NCBI GenBank assembly: GCA_035283185.1
Contig: DATEUJ010000226.1
Coordinates: forward strand, 91,029 to 155,028
DNA: 64,000 bases
Direction of reading: 5' to 3'
Source of the DNA: DASSFZ01 sp035283185
GTDB taxonomy: Bacteria > Chloroflexota > Anaerolineae > Fen-1058
The notes below the pieces were generated by a model that saw only the letters and a list, made by a program, of their open reading frames with translations, made no database searches and was not told the origin of the DNA. Of this stretch, positions 7,731 to 15,864 are shown one piece after another. A program made the translations under genes and the position numbers. Positions within the stretch are counted from its first letter, which is position 1; each line of letters begins with the position of its first letter.

Positions 7731-7757
7731 ACCCGGCATCCCCATGCCGGGAACCAG
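7731..7757. repeat. Short palindrome cccggcat...atgccggg
   Basis: Hairpin between the mutase and serC. An upstream in-frame ATG (7744) lies inside it and is an unlikely start. A related hairpin (gcggcatggggatgccgc) follows the aldehyde ferredoxin oxidoreductase gene at 63523-63540. Confidence 0.6.
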
Positions 7758-7776
7758 AGGGGCGAGGAAACCATCT

Positions 7777-8910
7777 ATGGCGACGGGTGTCATGGCGCAG
7801 ACCGGATCGCGCGCTGATGCGGCATGGCGCGTGCACAACTTCAACCCCGGCCCGGCCGTTTTGCCGCTGCCCGTGCTGGAGCAGGCGCGCGACGAGTTGC
7901 TCAACTATGACAGCAGCGGCATGTCGGTGCTGGAGATGAGCCATCGATCGCCGCAGTTCGAGGGCATCTTGGCTCGCGCGGAAGCCGATCTGCGCTCGCT
8001 GTTGAATATTCCCGACAACTACACCGTGTTGTTTCTGCAGGGTGGGGCGAGTTTGCAGTTTTCGATGGCGCCGATGAACCTGCGCGGGCCGGATCAGTCA
8101 GCCGACTACATCCTGACCGGCTCGTGGGCGAAGGCGGCGATCAAAGAAGCCGAGAAGGCGGGCCGCGTTCGCACGGCTGGCTCGACGGAGTCGAGCAGCT
8201 TCAATTACATTCCTTCTCCGGCCGAGCTCGATCTGGATCCGCGGGCGGCCTATCTTCACTTCACCGCGAACGAAACGATCCATGGCGTCGAGTGGGCGGA
8301 CGAACCGGAGCCGCCGCCTGGCGTGCCGCTCGTGTGCGACGCTTCGTCGGATATCGCCAGCCGGCCGATCGACGTGTCGAAGTACGGGCTGATCTACGCG
8401 GGCGCGCAAAAGAACCTCGGGCCGGCAGGTGTGACGCTCGTCGTCATTCAAAACGACCTGCTGGATCGCGTCCCGTCGAAACTGGCAGTCATGCTCGATT
8501 ACAAAGTGTTCGCCGAGAGCAAGTCGCTGCACAACACGCCGCCGTGCTTTTCCGTGTATCTGGTCGGGCTGGTGTTGCGCTGGCTGAAGGACATCGGCGG
8601 ATTGGAGGCGATCGCTCGCCGCAACGAGGCGAAGGCCGGACTGGTTTACCAGGCGATCGATTCGAGCGGCGGCTTCTATCGCGGCCACGCGCAGCCCAAC
8701 AGCCGCTCACGAATGAACGTGACGTTCCGCCTGCCGTCCGAAGACCTGGAGAAGAAATTTGCGAAACAAGCCGAGGCGGAGGGATTGGTTGGCCTCAAGG
8801 GACATCGCTCGGTGGGCGGGTTGCGCGCGTCGCTGTATAACGCTGTACCTATCGACGCCGCCAAGTCGCTCGTGGAGTTCATGGCCGAGTTTCAGCGAGT
8901 CAACGGATAG
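7777..8910 (+). CDS. serC: Phosphoserine aminotransferase
   Basis: 377 residues from the ATG at 7777, which has gaggaaa 8 bases upstream; the frame opens earlier at 7744, inside a repeat hairpin. NFNPGPAVLP at the start, MSHRSPQF, and GAQKNLGPAG with the PLP lysine (K212) identify SerC. It converts 3-phosphohydroxypyruvate to phosphoserine with glutamate as amino donor, in the cytoplasm. The next gene encodes the preceding enzyme of the pathway, so the pair makes serine. Confidence 0.95.
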   Translation: MATGVMAQTGSRADAAWRVHNFNPGPAVLPLPVLEQARDELLNYDSSGMSVLEMSHRSPQFEGILARAEADLRSLLNIPDNYTVLFLQGGASLQFSMAPMNLRGPDQSADYILTGSWAKAAIKEAEKAGRVRTAGSTESSSFNYIPSPAELDLDPRAAYLHFTANETIHGVEWADEPEPPPGVPLVCDASSDIASRPIDVSKYGLIYAGAQKNLGPAGVTLVVIQNDLLDRVPSKLAVMLDYKVFAESKSLHNTPPCFSVYLVGLVLRWLKDIGGLEAIARRNEAKAGLVYQAIDSSGGFYRGHAQPNSRSRMNVTFRLPSEDLEKKFAKQAEAEGLVGLKGHRSVGGLRASLYNAVPIDAAKSLVEFMAEFQRVNG

Positions 8911-8985
8911 TCGTCAGTGATCAGTAATCAGTGACCAGTGATCAGTGACCACTAACCACTATCATTGGTCAATGACCATTGTTGT
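8911..8985. repeat. Intergenic periodic repeat, cagtaatcagt family
   Basis: gatcagtaatcagtgaccagt iterations with a partial complementary right half (ccattggtcaatgacca-like dyad) between serC and serA. Confidence 0.8.
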
Positions 8986-8997
8986 GTGGAGTCCACA

Positions 8998-9945
8998 ATG
9001 ACACGCAAAATACTGGTTTCTGATAGCCTATCCGAAGACGGCATCGCCGTGCTCAGGACGGCTGGCGAGGTCACGGTCAATCCGAAGATCACAGCGGATG
9101 AATTGCTGACCGCGCTGCCGGCGTATCATGCGCTCGTCGTCCGGTCGCGCACCAAGGTGACGGCCCGGGTCGTCGAGGCCGGGACGAATCTCAAGGTAAT
9201 CGGGCGGGCCGGCGTCGGCGTGGACAACATCGACGTAGCGGCTGCCATCGCGCGCGGCGTTACCGTCGTCAACAGCCCGCTGGCCGCCTCGGTCGCCGTC
9301 GCCGAGCATACGTTGGGCCTGATGCTGGCGCTGGCGCGCCAGATCCCGGCCGCCGATGCCTCGATGAAGCAGGGCAAATGGGAAAAGAGCGCCTTCATGG
9401 GCAGCGAGCTTTCCGGTAAAACGCTGGGGCTGCTGGGAATTGGGCGCATCGGCGCCGAAGTCGCGAGGCGGGCGGAAGCGTTCGGAATGATGGTGCTGGC
9501 CTACGATCCGTATCTTACCACTGAGGAAATCCGCGCTCGCAGGGCCGTGCCTGCTGCGTTTGACAAAGTGATCGCCAAGTCTGACTACATCTCGCTGCAC
9601 CTGCCGCTTACCGTGGAAACGCGTGGGCTAATCGGGCCAGAGCAGTTCGCCATGATGAAGCCGGGTGCGCGGTTAATCTGCGCGGCGCGTGGCGGCGTGG
9701 TCGACGAAGATGCGCTGCGCGCGGCGCTGGATTCCGGCATACTGGCCGGGGCGGCGCTCGACGTGTTCGCAGCGGAGCCGCCGCCGCCAGGGAGTATTGC
9801 AGCACATCCAAAGGTGATCGCTACGCCGCACATTGGCGCGCAGACGATAGAGGCTCAATCTTCCGCAGGGCTGATGACCGCCGAAGAGGTGTTGGCGGTG
9901 TTGAGGGGACAAGAGCCGCGTTGGAGGGTGACGAGCAATGAGTGA
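8998..9945 (+). CDS. serA: D-3-phosphoglycerate dehydrogenase, short form without ACT domain
   Basis: 315 residues from the ATG at 8998; an earlier in-frame start at 8965 would read through repeat DNA. GIGRIGAEVARR is the NAD-binding turn; AARGGVVDE (Arg), FAAEPPP (Glu) and TPHIGAQT (His) supply the catalytic triad of the D-2-hydroxyacid dehydrogenases. It oxidises 3-phosphoglycerate to 3-phosphohydroxypyruvate, feeding SerC upstream. It stops after the catalytic domains, so no C-terminal serine-binding ACT domain is present and feedback by serine through that domain is not expected. Other D-2-hydroxyacid dehydrogenases look similar; the serC neighbour favours serA. Confidence 0.9.
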   Translation: MTRKILVSDSLSEDGIAVLRTAGEVTVNPKITADELLTALPAYHALVVRSRTKVTARVVEAGTNLKVIGRAGVGVDNIDVAAAIARGVTVVNSPLAASVAVAEHTLGLMLALARQIPAADASMKQGKWEKSAFMGSELSGKTLGLLGIGRIGAEVARRAEAFGMMVLAYDPYLTTEEIRARRAVPAAFDKVIAKSDYISLHLPLTVETRGLIGPEQFAMMKPGARLICAARGGVVDEDALRAALDSGILAGAALDVFAAEPPPPGSIAAHPKVIATPHIGAQTIEAQSSAGLMTAEEVLAVLRGQEPRWRVTSNE

Positions 9946-9949
9946 GCAG

Positions 9950-10055
9950 TTATCAGTAATCAGTTGTCAGTAATCAGTTATCGGTAATCAGTTATCAGTG
10001 ATTAGTAACTACTGGTGACGGATGACTGATCACTGATCACTGTTCACTGATCACT
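9950..10055. repeat. Intergenic periodic repeat, cagtaatcagt family
   Basis: The left half iterates agtaatcagttatc; the right half iterates actgatcactg. Together they form a long imperfect dyad. Confidence 0.85.
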
Positions 10056-10071
10056 ATCTGTATTGATCCGT

Positions 10072-11286
10072 ATGTCACTTTTTTCCGATCTGACCGTCCT
10101 ATCTCTCGAGCAGGCGACGACACTGCCGTTTCTGACGCAGCGGCTGGCGCGCGAGGGCATGCGCGTGATTCGCCTCGAGCCGCCGGGGCGCGGCGATCCG
10201 AATCGCTACGTCGGGCGGGAGATCCTTGGCGAGCCGGGCATGGCGAGCTATTTCTTCGCCAACAACTGCGGCAAGCAGGCGATCACGCTGAACCTTGGAA
10301 AGCCGGAAGGCCGGGTCATCTTGCATAAGCTCATTGCGAAGTTGCCTGTCGACATCTTCGCCACAAACAATCGGCCATCGAGTTATGCCAAGCTCGGCAT
10401 CGACTACGAGACTATCAAGACGATTCGACCGGAGACGATTTGGCTCGGCATCACAGGCTTCGGCCCGGACAGCGACGAAGCCGCTTACGATCCGGTTCTC
10501 CAGGCACGCGCCGGCTGGATGGAGCTGACCGGCGAGCCGGATGGCCCGCCGCTCGTGTTCGGCCTGCCGATGGTGGATCTGGGCGCGGCAGAGCACGCTT
10601 ACGGCGCGCTGATGAAGGCGCTGTATCGCCGCGCAGTGACTCCTCTCTCCCGCGAAGCGGGGGAGGGGTTGGAGGTGGGGGCCGGCTCTCGCATCGACAT
10701 CTCGATGTATCACTCGGCGCTGACCTGGATGGCCGGCCCGATCATGCTCACAGCGCTCGGCGAGCGAGTCACGCGGCGCGGCAACACGCACCAGTTTTTC
10801 GCTCCCGTTTCCGTCTACCCGACGCGCGATGGGTACGTCTACATTGCCGTCGGCAACGATCGGCAGTGGGAAGCGATCACGCAACTGCCCGGCTTCGAGG
10901 GCCTGTCATCACCGGAGTACCAGCGCAATGCGGGCCGCATCGCCGACGTCGAGCAGTTGAATCAACGGATGTCCGATTGCACTCGAGCGATGATGTCTGA
11001 CGATCTGATCACGGCACTCAATCGCATCGGCGTCCCAGTTGCCAGGGTGAACACGTTGAGCGATGTGTTAGCGGAGCCGCTCGCGCGCGATTCGCTCCTG
11101 CGCGTTCGCGACGATCGAACCGAAACCGAGCTTGTTCTCGCTCCCGTCGCCGAAGTGAACGATGGGACAGCCGCAACACTCTCGTTCCCTCCGCGGCTCG
11201 GCGAGCACAATGAGACGATTTACAAGGAAGTGCTGGGCTACAGGTGTGAGCGCTTGGCGGTGCTGCGTGCCCAGGGAGTGATTTAG
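10072..11286 (+). CDS. CoA-transferase family III (CaiB/BaiF type)
   Basis: 404 residues from the ATG at 10072. The opening DLTVLSLEQATTLPFLTQRLA and the EPPGRGDP motif are typical of class III CoA-transferases, which move CoA between carboxylic acids through an Asp-bound intermediate. PMVDLGAAEHAYGAL (about residue 165) contains the expected catalytic Asp. Around residues 190-204 a run TPLSREAGEGLEVGAG interrupts the family pattern. It is encoded by a G-rich hairpin repeat read in frame. The gene starts a block with hydantoinase A/B, thioesterase and alcohol dehydrogenase. Donor and acceptor acids are not known. Confidence 0.9.
   Translation: MSLFSDLTVLSLEQATTLPFLTQRLAREGMRVIRLEPPGRGDPNRYVGREILGEPGMASYFFANNCGKQAITLNLGKPEGRVILHKLIAKLPVDIFATNNRPSSYAKLGIDYETIKTIRPETIWLGITGFGPDSDEAAYDPVLQARAGWMELTGEPDGPPLVFGLPMVDLGAAEHAYGALMKALYRRAVTPLSREAGEGLEVGAGSRIDISMYHSALTWMAGPIMLTALGERVTRRGNTHQFFAPVSVYPTRDGYVYIAVGNDRQWEAITQLPGFEGLSSPEYQRNAGRIADVEQLNQRMSDCTRAMMSDDLITALNRIGVPVARVNTLSDVLAEPLARDSLLRVRDDRTETELVLAPVAEVNDGTAATLSFPPRLGEHNETIYKEVLGYRCERLAVLRAQGVI
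10638..10680. repeat. In-frame hairpin repeat inside the CoA-transferase gene
   Basis: ctctcccgcgaagcgggggag forms a stem-loop followed by gggttggaggtgggg. It adds about 14 residues in frame. Confidence 0.75.
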
Positions 11287-11355
11287 CGAATAGCAGATAG
11301 CAGATGGCGGATAGTTCGCGCTATCGGCTATCAGCCATCTGCCATCGGCAATCGG
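11287..11355. repeat. Intergenic periodic repeat, agatagcagatggc family
   Basis: atagcagatagcagatggc at the left mirrors gctatcagccatctgcc at the right around a ttcg-like centre. It would form a long hairpin just ahead of the hyuA start. Confidence 0.85.
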
Positions 11356-11363
11356 AGACTGGC

Positions 11364-13493
11364 ATGCGACTCGGCATTGACATCGGCGGCACGTTCACCG
11401 ATTTTGTCTTGCTCGACGATGCGACAGGTCAGATCACCACTTACAAGTGCCTGACCACGCCGCGCGATCCGTCGGATGCCATCGAGGAGGGCATTCGCGG
11501 ACTGGCGAAGGAGGTTCCGGGCTATGTCGATGGGTTGGAGGAGATCATCCACGGCACGACGCTGGTCATCAACTGCATCATTGAGCGCAAAGGGGCGCAC
11601 ACTGGGCTGATCACGACGCAGGGCTTCCGTGACGTGCTCGAACTGGGGCGCGAAATCCGTTATGCTCCCTACGATGTCTTCGCCGAATTTCCTGAGCCGC
11701 TGGTGCCCCGCCGGCGGCGCTTGGAGGTGAACGAGCGCGTCCGCGCGGACGGGAGCGTGCTCAAGCCGCTCGACGACGAAGACGCGCGGCAGCAGGTGCG
11801 TTCTCTGAAAAGCATGGGCGTGGAGTCCGTCGCCATCTGCCTGCTCAACTCTTTCGAGAACCCTGCGCACGAGATCGCTCTCAAGCGCATCATCGCCGAG
11901 GAGTTTCCGTCGACCTCGATCTCCATCTCGTACGAGGTCTTGCCGCAAATTCGGGAATACGAGCGCACCAGCACCACCGTCGTTAACGCCTACGTCAAGC
12001 CGCTCACCGAAAAATACCTGAGACGGCTGTACGACCGGCTAGCCGCGCTGGGCTTTCACGGGCGGCTGTTCATCATGCTTTCCAGCGGCGGCGTCACTTC
12101 CGCCGAAACCGCCGCCGAGTTCCCCGTGCGCATCATCGAATCCGGGCCGACGGCGGCGGTCATCGCGGGCGAGTATTTCAGCCGTTTGTTCAAAAGCCCC
12201 GAGATGTTCTGCTTCGACATGGGCGGTACCACGGCCAAATCCTGTTTGATACAAAATGGTGTCGCCGGGGTTGTGCCCACGTTCGAGGTCGGACGCGTGC
12301 AGCGCTTCATGAAGGGCAGCGGCCTCACCATTCAGGTTCCGGTGGTGGATCTGATGGAGATCGGCGCGGGCGGCGGAAGCATCGCCCGCATGAGCCGGCG
12401 GGGCACGCTGCAGGTCGGGCCGGAGAGCGCGGGCGCCGAGCCGGGGCCGATCTGCTATGGGCGAGGCGGCGCCGAGCCGACCGTCACCGACGCCGATCTG
12501 CTGTTGGGCTACCTCGACGCGGACTACTTCCTTGGCGGCGCGATGAAGTTGGATGTTGAGGCCGCGCGGCGCGGCATCGAGGAACGGGTCGCGAAGCCGT
12601 TGGGCGTGTCGTTTCTTCAAGCCGTGTGGGGCATCCACGATTTGATCAACGAGACGATGGCCGCTGCCGCAAAGACGCACATCGCCGAGCGCGGCGGCAA
12701 TCCGAAGGTCGTCACCGTCGCGGCGTTCGGCGGAGCAGGACCGGTTCATGCCTACGGCCTCGCGCGCAAACTGGGCGCACCGCGCGTGATCGTTCCGCCC
12801 AATGCCGGTGTGGGGTCGGCGCTGGGCTTCTTCACTGCGCCGCGTGCGTTCGATCTGGTGCGCAGCCACAAAGCGCCCGTGTTCACGGCGGATTTTGCGG
12901 AGATCGAGAGACTGTTCCGCGAGATGGAATCCGAGGGCGAGCGTACGCTGCAGACCTCACGGGTCTCCGAGACCCGTGAGGTCTCGATACACTTCTCGCG
13001 TTCGGTGGACGCCCGCTTCATCGGCCAGGGGTCCGAGACCAACCTGCCGATCCCCGAACACGATTTTACGACGCTCGAACCGGCGGAGGTGCGCCGCCGG
13101 TTCGACGAAGTTTACACGCGCCTCTATGGGCGCACGTACCCCGAGTCGCCGGTTGAGTTCGTCAACTTTCGCGTGCGCGCCAGTTTGCCGATGCGCCTGC
13201 TCGAATTGCCACGACTGCCCGATCGAAGTGGCCGCATTCAGGATGCGATCAAAGGCGAGCGGCGCGCGTTCTCCGGCCTCGCCCGCGACTTCATTCCCTT
13301 CACCGTGTACGACCGTTACAAGTTGTTCCCCGGCGCGGCCTTTCCCGGCCCGGCCATCGTCGAGGAACGCGAGTCAACGGTGGTCGTCGGCGAGGATGCG
13401 ACGGTCACGGTGGATGAGTTTGGGTTCTTGTGGGTTGAGATGCCAGGTGATCCACGAAGGTACACGAAGGATCACGAAGGTATCTTAGCCTAA
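11364..13493 (+). CDS. hyuA: Hydantoinase/5-oxoprolinase subunit A family protein
   Basis: 709 residues from the ATG at 11364 (ggaga upstream). LGIDIGGTFTDFVLLDD is the ATP-binding N-terminus of the HyuA/acetone carboxylase beta family. FDMGGTTAKSCLI and GAGGGSIAR are further family motifs. Members use ATP to open cyclic amides (hydantoin, 5-oxoproline) or to carboxylate ketones, together with subunit B, the next gene. Near residue 530-541 (SRVSETREV) the protein is encoded by a perfect 33-base palindrome. The last 12 residues (RRYTKDHEGILA) are encoded by cacgaagg repeats. No acetone carboxylase gamma gene is seen, so a lyase or hydrolase role is as likely as carboxylation. Confidence 0.9.
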   Translation: MRLGIDIGGTFTDFVLLDDATGQITTYKCLTTPRDPSDAIEEGIRGLAKEVPGYVDGLEEIIHGTTLVINCIIERKGAHTGLITTQGFRDVLELGREIRYAPYDVFAEFPEPLVPRRRRLEVNERVRADGSVLKPLDDEDARQQVRSLKSMGVESVAICLLNSFENPAHEIALKRIIAEEFPSTSISISYEVLPQIREYERTSTTVVNAYVKPLTEKYLRRLYDRLAALGFHGRLFIMLSSGGVTSAETAAEFPVRIIESGPTAAVIAGEYFSRLFKSPEMFCFDMGGTTAKSCLIQNGVAGVVPTFEVGRVQRFMKGSGLTIQVPVVDLMEIGAGGGSIARMSRRGTLQVGPESAGAEPGPICYGRGGAEPTVTDADLLLGYLDADYFLGGAMKLDVEAARRGIEERVAKPLGVSFLQAVWGIHDLINETMAAAAKTHIAERGGNPKVVTVAAFGGAGPVHAYGLARKLGAPRVIVPPNAGVGSALGFFTAPRAFDLVRSHKAPVFTADFAEIERLFREMESEGERTLQTSRVSETREVSIHFSRSVDARFIGQGSETNLPIPEHDFTTLEPAEVRRRFDEVYTRLYGRTYPESPVEFVNFRVRASLPMRLLELPRLPDRSGRIQDAIKGERRAFSGLARDFIPFTVYDRYKLFPGAAFPGPAIVEERESTVVVGEDATVTVDEFGFLWVEMPGDPRRYTKDHEGILA
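12952..12984. repeat. Perfect palindrome in frame inside hyuA
   Basis: 16-base arms, agacctcacgggtctc and its exact complement, with a 1-base centre at 12968. It is translated as TSRVSETREV. Confidence 0.9.
13448..13490. repeat. cacgaagg repeats at the 3' end of hyuA
   Basis: Three spaced copies of cacgaagg (tccacgaagg, tacacgaagg, atcacgaagg) encode the last residues of HyuA, which stops just after them. Confidence 0.75.
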
Positions 13494-13509
13494 ATTTCGC
13501 ACCTGCTCC

Positions 13510-13530
13510 CGCCGGATGATCCATCCGGCG
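13510..13530. repeat. Palindrome cgccggatg-atc-catccggcg
   Basis: Perfect 9-base arms in the hyuA-hyuB gap; a related half (gcggatggatc) follows at 13550-13561. There is no T-run, so it is not a classical terminator. Confidence 0.7.
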
Positions 13531-13637
13531 GCCGGGGGCGGCGGATGGATCACCCGAAGGGGCCGCGAGCGCCCTGATAAACTTGGCCACGGGTGCGGAA
13601 AACGGGCTTAGTCTGCCTTCGTGGAAGGATTTGAGTA

Positions 13638-15326
13638 ATGCGGAAGTTCGACCCGGTCACGCTCGAAATCCTGTGGCGGCGCCTGATCTCGATTGTGGAC
13701 GAGGCTGATGCGGCTGTAGCCCGCACGGCTTTTTCCAGCTTGCTCCGCGACGCGCATGACTACACTTGCATGTTCACCGACCGTCAGGGCCGCGAGCTGG
13801 CGCAGGGCACGTTCGCCACGCCGGGACAGTCGGGCGCGATGGCGCTGGGGGTTAAGAAACTGGTGCGACAGCTCCCCGCGGATTCCTTCCACCCGGGCGA
13901 CGTGTACATCACCAACGACCCATGGGCGCTGGCCGGGCACTTGAACGACGTCTGTGTAATCAGCCCCGTTTTCCATCACGACTGCCTAACCGCGTTCACG
14001 GCCTGCGTCCTGCACCACTCCGACATCGGCGGGCGGGTGGCCTCGGATAACCACGACGTGTTCGAGGAAGGGTTGTTCATCCCACTGGTGAAACTCTACG
14101 ATCGCGGCGTCCTGAACGAGGCCGTGCTCGAGATGATCCGGTGGAATGTGCGCACGCCAGAGCAGGTGATCGGCGACGTCCGCTCGCAGATTGCCGCCAA
14201 TCATGTGTGCGCGGAGCAGGTGGGCCGGATGCTGGCGGAATACCATCTGGACGGGCTGGACGATTTGGCCGACGAGATCATCGCTCGCAGTGAGCAGAGC
14301 ATCCGCGCCTCGATTGCCAAAGTCGCTCCCGGCATCTACCGTGTCGAGGGCGTGATCGAGCAAATGGAGGGCCGCGCCGATCTGGTCATCCAATGCGCGG
14401 TCGAGGTTGCCGGAAGCGACATCACGGTGGATTTGGCAGGTTCCTCGCCGCAAGTGGACTGGGGTGGGAACGTGGTCTACAACTTCACGTACGCATACGT
14501 CCACATGGCGATCAAGAGTATCTTCGATCCCGACATTCCGAACAACGACGGCAGCGCCGCGCCGATCCATTTGAAAGCGCCCGAAGGAACGGTCGTCAAC
14601 TGCCGTTTCCCGGCGGCGGTCGCGGCGCGCATGCAGATCGGCCACTTTATGACCGAGATCATCTACCGCGCGCTGGCGCAGGCTTTACCGAACAGAGTGA
14701 CCGCCGGAAGCGGCGGCACGCCGGCGACGATGCAAGTTTTCTACGGGCGGCGCCACAGCGGGCAACCATTTCATGCGGTATTGATTCGCGGCGGGGGCAT
14801 GGGGGCCGGCGGCCTTCGCGATGGAGAAGGTTGTTTCATCTTCCCGGCCAACGGAGCCAACACGCCCGTGGAGATTCTCGAAAGTGATTCGCCGCTGATT
14901 GTGGAACGGCGCGAGCTATTGCCGGACTCGGGCGGGCCGGGCAGACAACGCGGCGGCCTCGGTCGTCGGGAGGTCTTCTGTGTACCGAACGACGAGCGCG
15001 CGCCTCAAGCGCCCGTGAACCTCGGCATCCAATCCGGGCGCTTCCGCCTGCCACCGGATGGCCTGTTCGGCGGCCAGCCGGGGGCGAGAGCACGATTCCT
15101 CGTCAACGGCCAGCCCGGCAACCCATACGGCCTGACGCGCCTCCGGCCGGGCGATGTCGTGATCATGGACGCGGCAGGAGGCGGTGGCTACGGCGATCCG
15201 AGGGAGCGCGATCGCGCATCGCTGCTGCGTGATGTGCGAGATGGCAAGGTCTCGCGCGAGAGCGCGCTGCAAGACTACGGCGTTGAAGTGACGGACGCGA
15301 TGTTGGACGCACTACGCAATACGTGA
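13638..15326 (+). CDS. hyuB: Hydantoinase/5-oxoprolinase subunit B family protein
   Basis: 562 residues. DPVTLEILWRRLISIVDEA at the start, DVYITNDPW (about residue 90), and HHSDIGGR are typical of HyuB/acetone carboxylase alpha-type subunits. The C-terminal GDVVIMDAAGGGGYGDPRERD is the usual ending of the family. It works as a complex with HyuA, encoded immediately upstream. The gene pair lies between a CoA-transferase and a thioesterase, which suggests that a CoA-linked or amide-linked acid is processed here. The specific substrate is unknown. Confidence 0.92.
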   Translation: MRKFDPVTLEILWRRLISIVDEADAAVARTAFSSLLRDAHDYTCMFTDRQGRELAQGTFATPGQSGAMALGVKKLVRQLPADSFHPGDVYITNDPWALAGHLNDVCVISPVFHHDCLTAFTACVLHHSDIGGRVASDNHDVFEEGLFIPLVKLYDRGVLNEAVLEMIRWNVRTPEQVIGDVRSQIAANHVCAEQVGRMLAEYHLDGLDDLADEIIARSEQSIRASIAKVAPGIYRVEGVIEQMEGRADLVIQCAVEVAGSDITVDLAGSSPQVDWGGNVVYNFTYAYVHMAIKSIFDPDIPNNDGSAAPIHLKAPEGTVVNCRFPAAVAARMQIGHFMTEIIYRALAQALPNRVTAGSGGTPATMQVFYGRRHSGQPFHAVLIRGGGMGAGGLRDGEGCFIFPANGANTPVEILESDSPLIVERRELLPDSGGPGRQRGGLGRREVFCVPNDERAPQAPVNLGIQSGRFRLPPDGLFGGQPGARARFLVNGQPGNPYGLTRLRPGDVVIMDAAGGGGYGDPRERDRASLLRDVRDGKVSRESALQDYGVEVTDAMLDALRNT

Positions 15327-15368
15327 TATGGATGCGTATTTCGTGTTGCGTACTGCGTAGCGAGAACG
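15302..15368. repeat. Intergenic repeat of acgcaatacg/gcgtattgcg type
   Basis: tacgcaatacg at the end of hyuB pairs with cgtgttgcgtac. It overlaps the hyuB stop region and precedes the thioesterase start. Confidence 0.65.
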
Positions 15369-15370
15369 CG

Positions 15371-15832
15371 ATGACAGAGCTATTCAAGTTCTTTACTCCG
15401 GTGCGGGTGCGGTTCAACGAGACGGACTTGCAGGGTCACGTCAACTTCGGCCACTATCTGTTTTACTTCGACATCGGCGTGACGGATTACCTGCGAGCGA
15501 TCGGCTATTCCTACGAGCGGATGTCCGCCGAAGGCGTCGACATGGTGTACGCTGAGTCTCGGTCGCGCTACCTGTCGCCGGCTTATTTCGACGAGACGCT
15601 GAATATCCATACGCGCATCGGGCGCATCGGCAATTCGAGCATGCGTTTCGACTTTCAGGTGATCGAAGCAAGTAGTGGCCGCCGCGTGGCCGAGGGGGAG
15701 ATTACCGTCGTGATGATCGAGCGCGACACGAGCAAGAAGATGCGTGTGCCTGAAGCCCTGCGCGAGGCCATCGCTCGATACGAAGAAGTCAAGCCTGAAG
15801 TGACGACTTCAGGCGTCAGGCAAGACGACTGA
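15371..15832 (+). CDS. 4-hydroxybenzoyl-CoA-thioesterase-type acyl-CoA thioesterase (hotdog fold)
   Basis: 153 residues from the ATG at 15371. FNETDLQGHVNFGHYLFYFD is the YbgC/4HBT signature; Asp in ETDLQGH is the expected catalytic residue. The enzyme hydrolyses acyl-CoA in the cytoplasm. The last 15 residues (EVKPEVTTSGVRQDD) are encoded by a small gaagtcacgacttcaggc-type repeat rather than a family domain. It follows hyuB and precedes the alcohol dehydrogenase, probably in the same transcript. Confidence 0.85.
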   Translation: MTELFKFFTPVRVRFNETDLQGHVNFGHYLFYFDIGVTDYLRAIGYSYERMSAEGVDMVYAESRSRYLSPAYFDETLNIHTRIGRIGNSSMRFDFQVIEASSGRRVAEGEITVVMIERDTSKKMRVPEALREAIARYEEVKPEVTTSGVRQDD

Positions 15833-15864
15833 CGTCGTCACTACGAAGGATTTTGGGGGATAAG

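Noticed and set aside
7731..7757. Rho-independent terminator after the mutase
   Set aside because: The stem lacks a T-run, and the same hairpin occurs elsewhere as a dispersed repeat.
11364..15326. Acetone carboxylase assignment for hyuA/hyuB
   Set aside because: No gamma-subunit gene is adjacent, so only the broader family can be supported.
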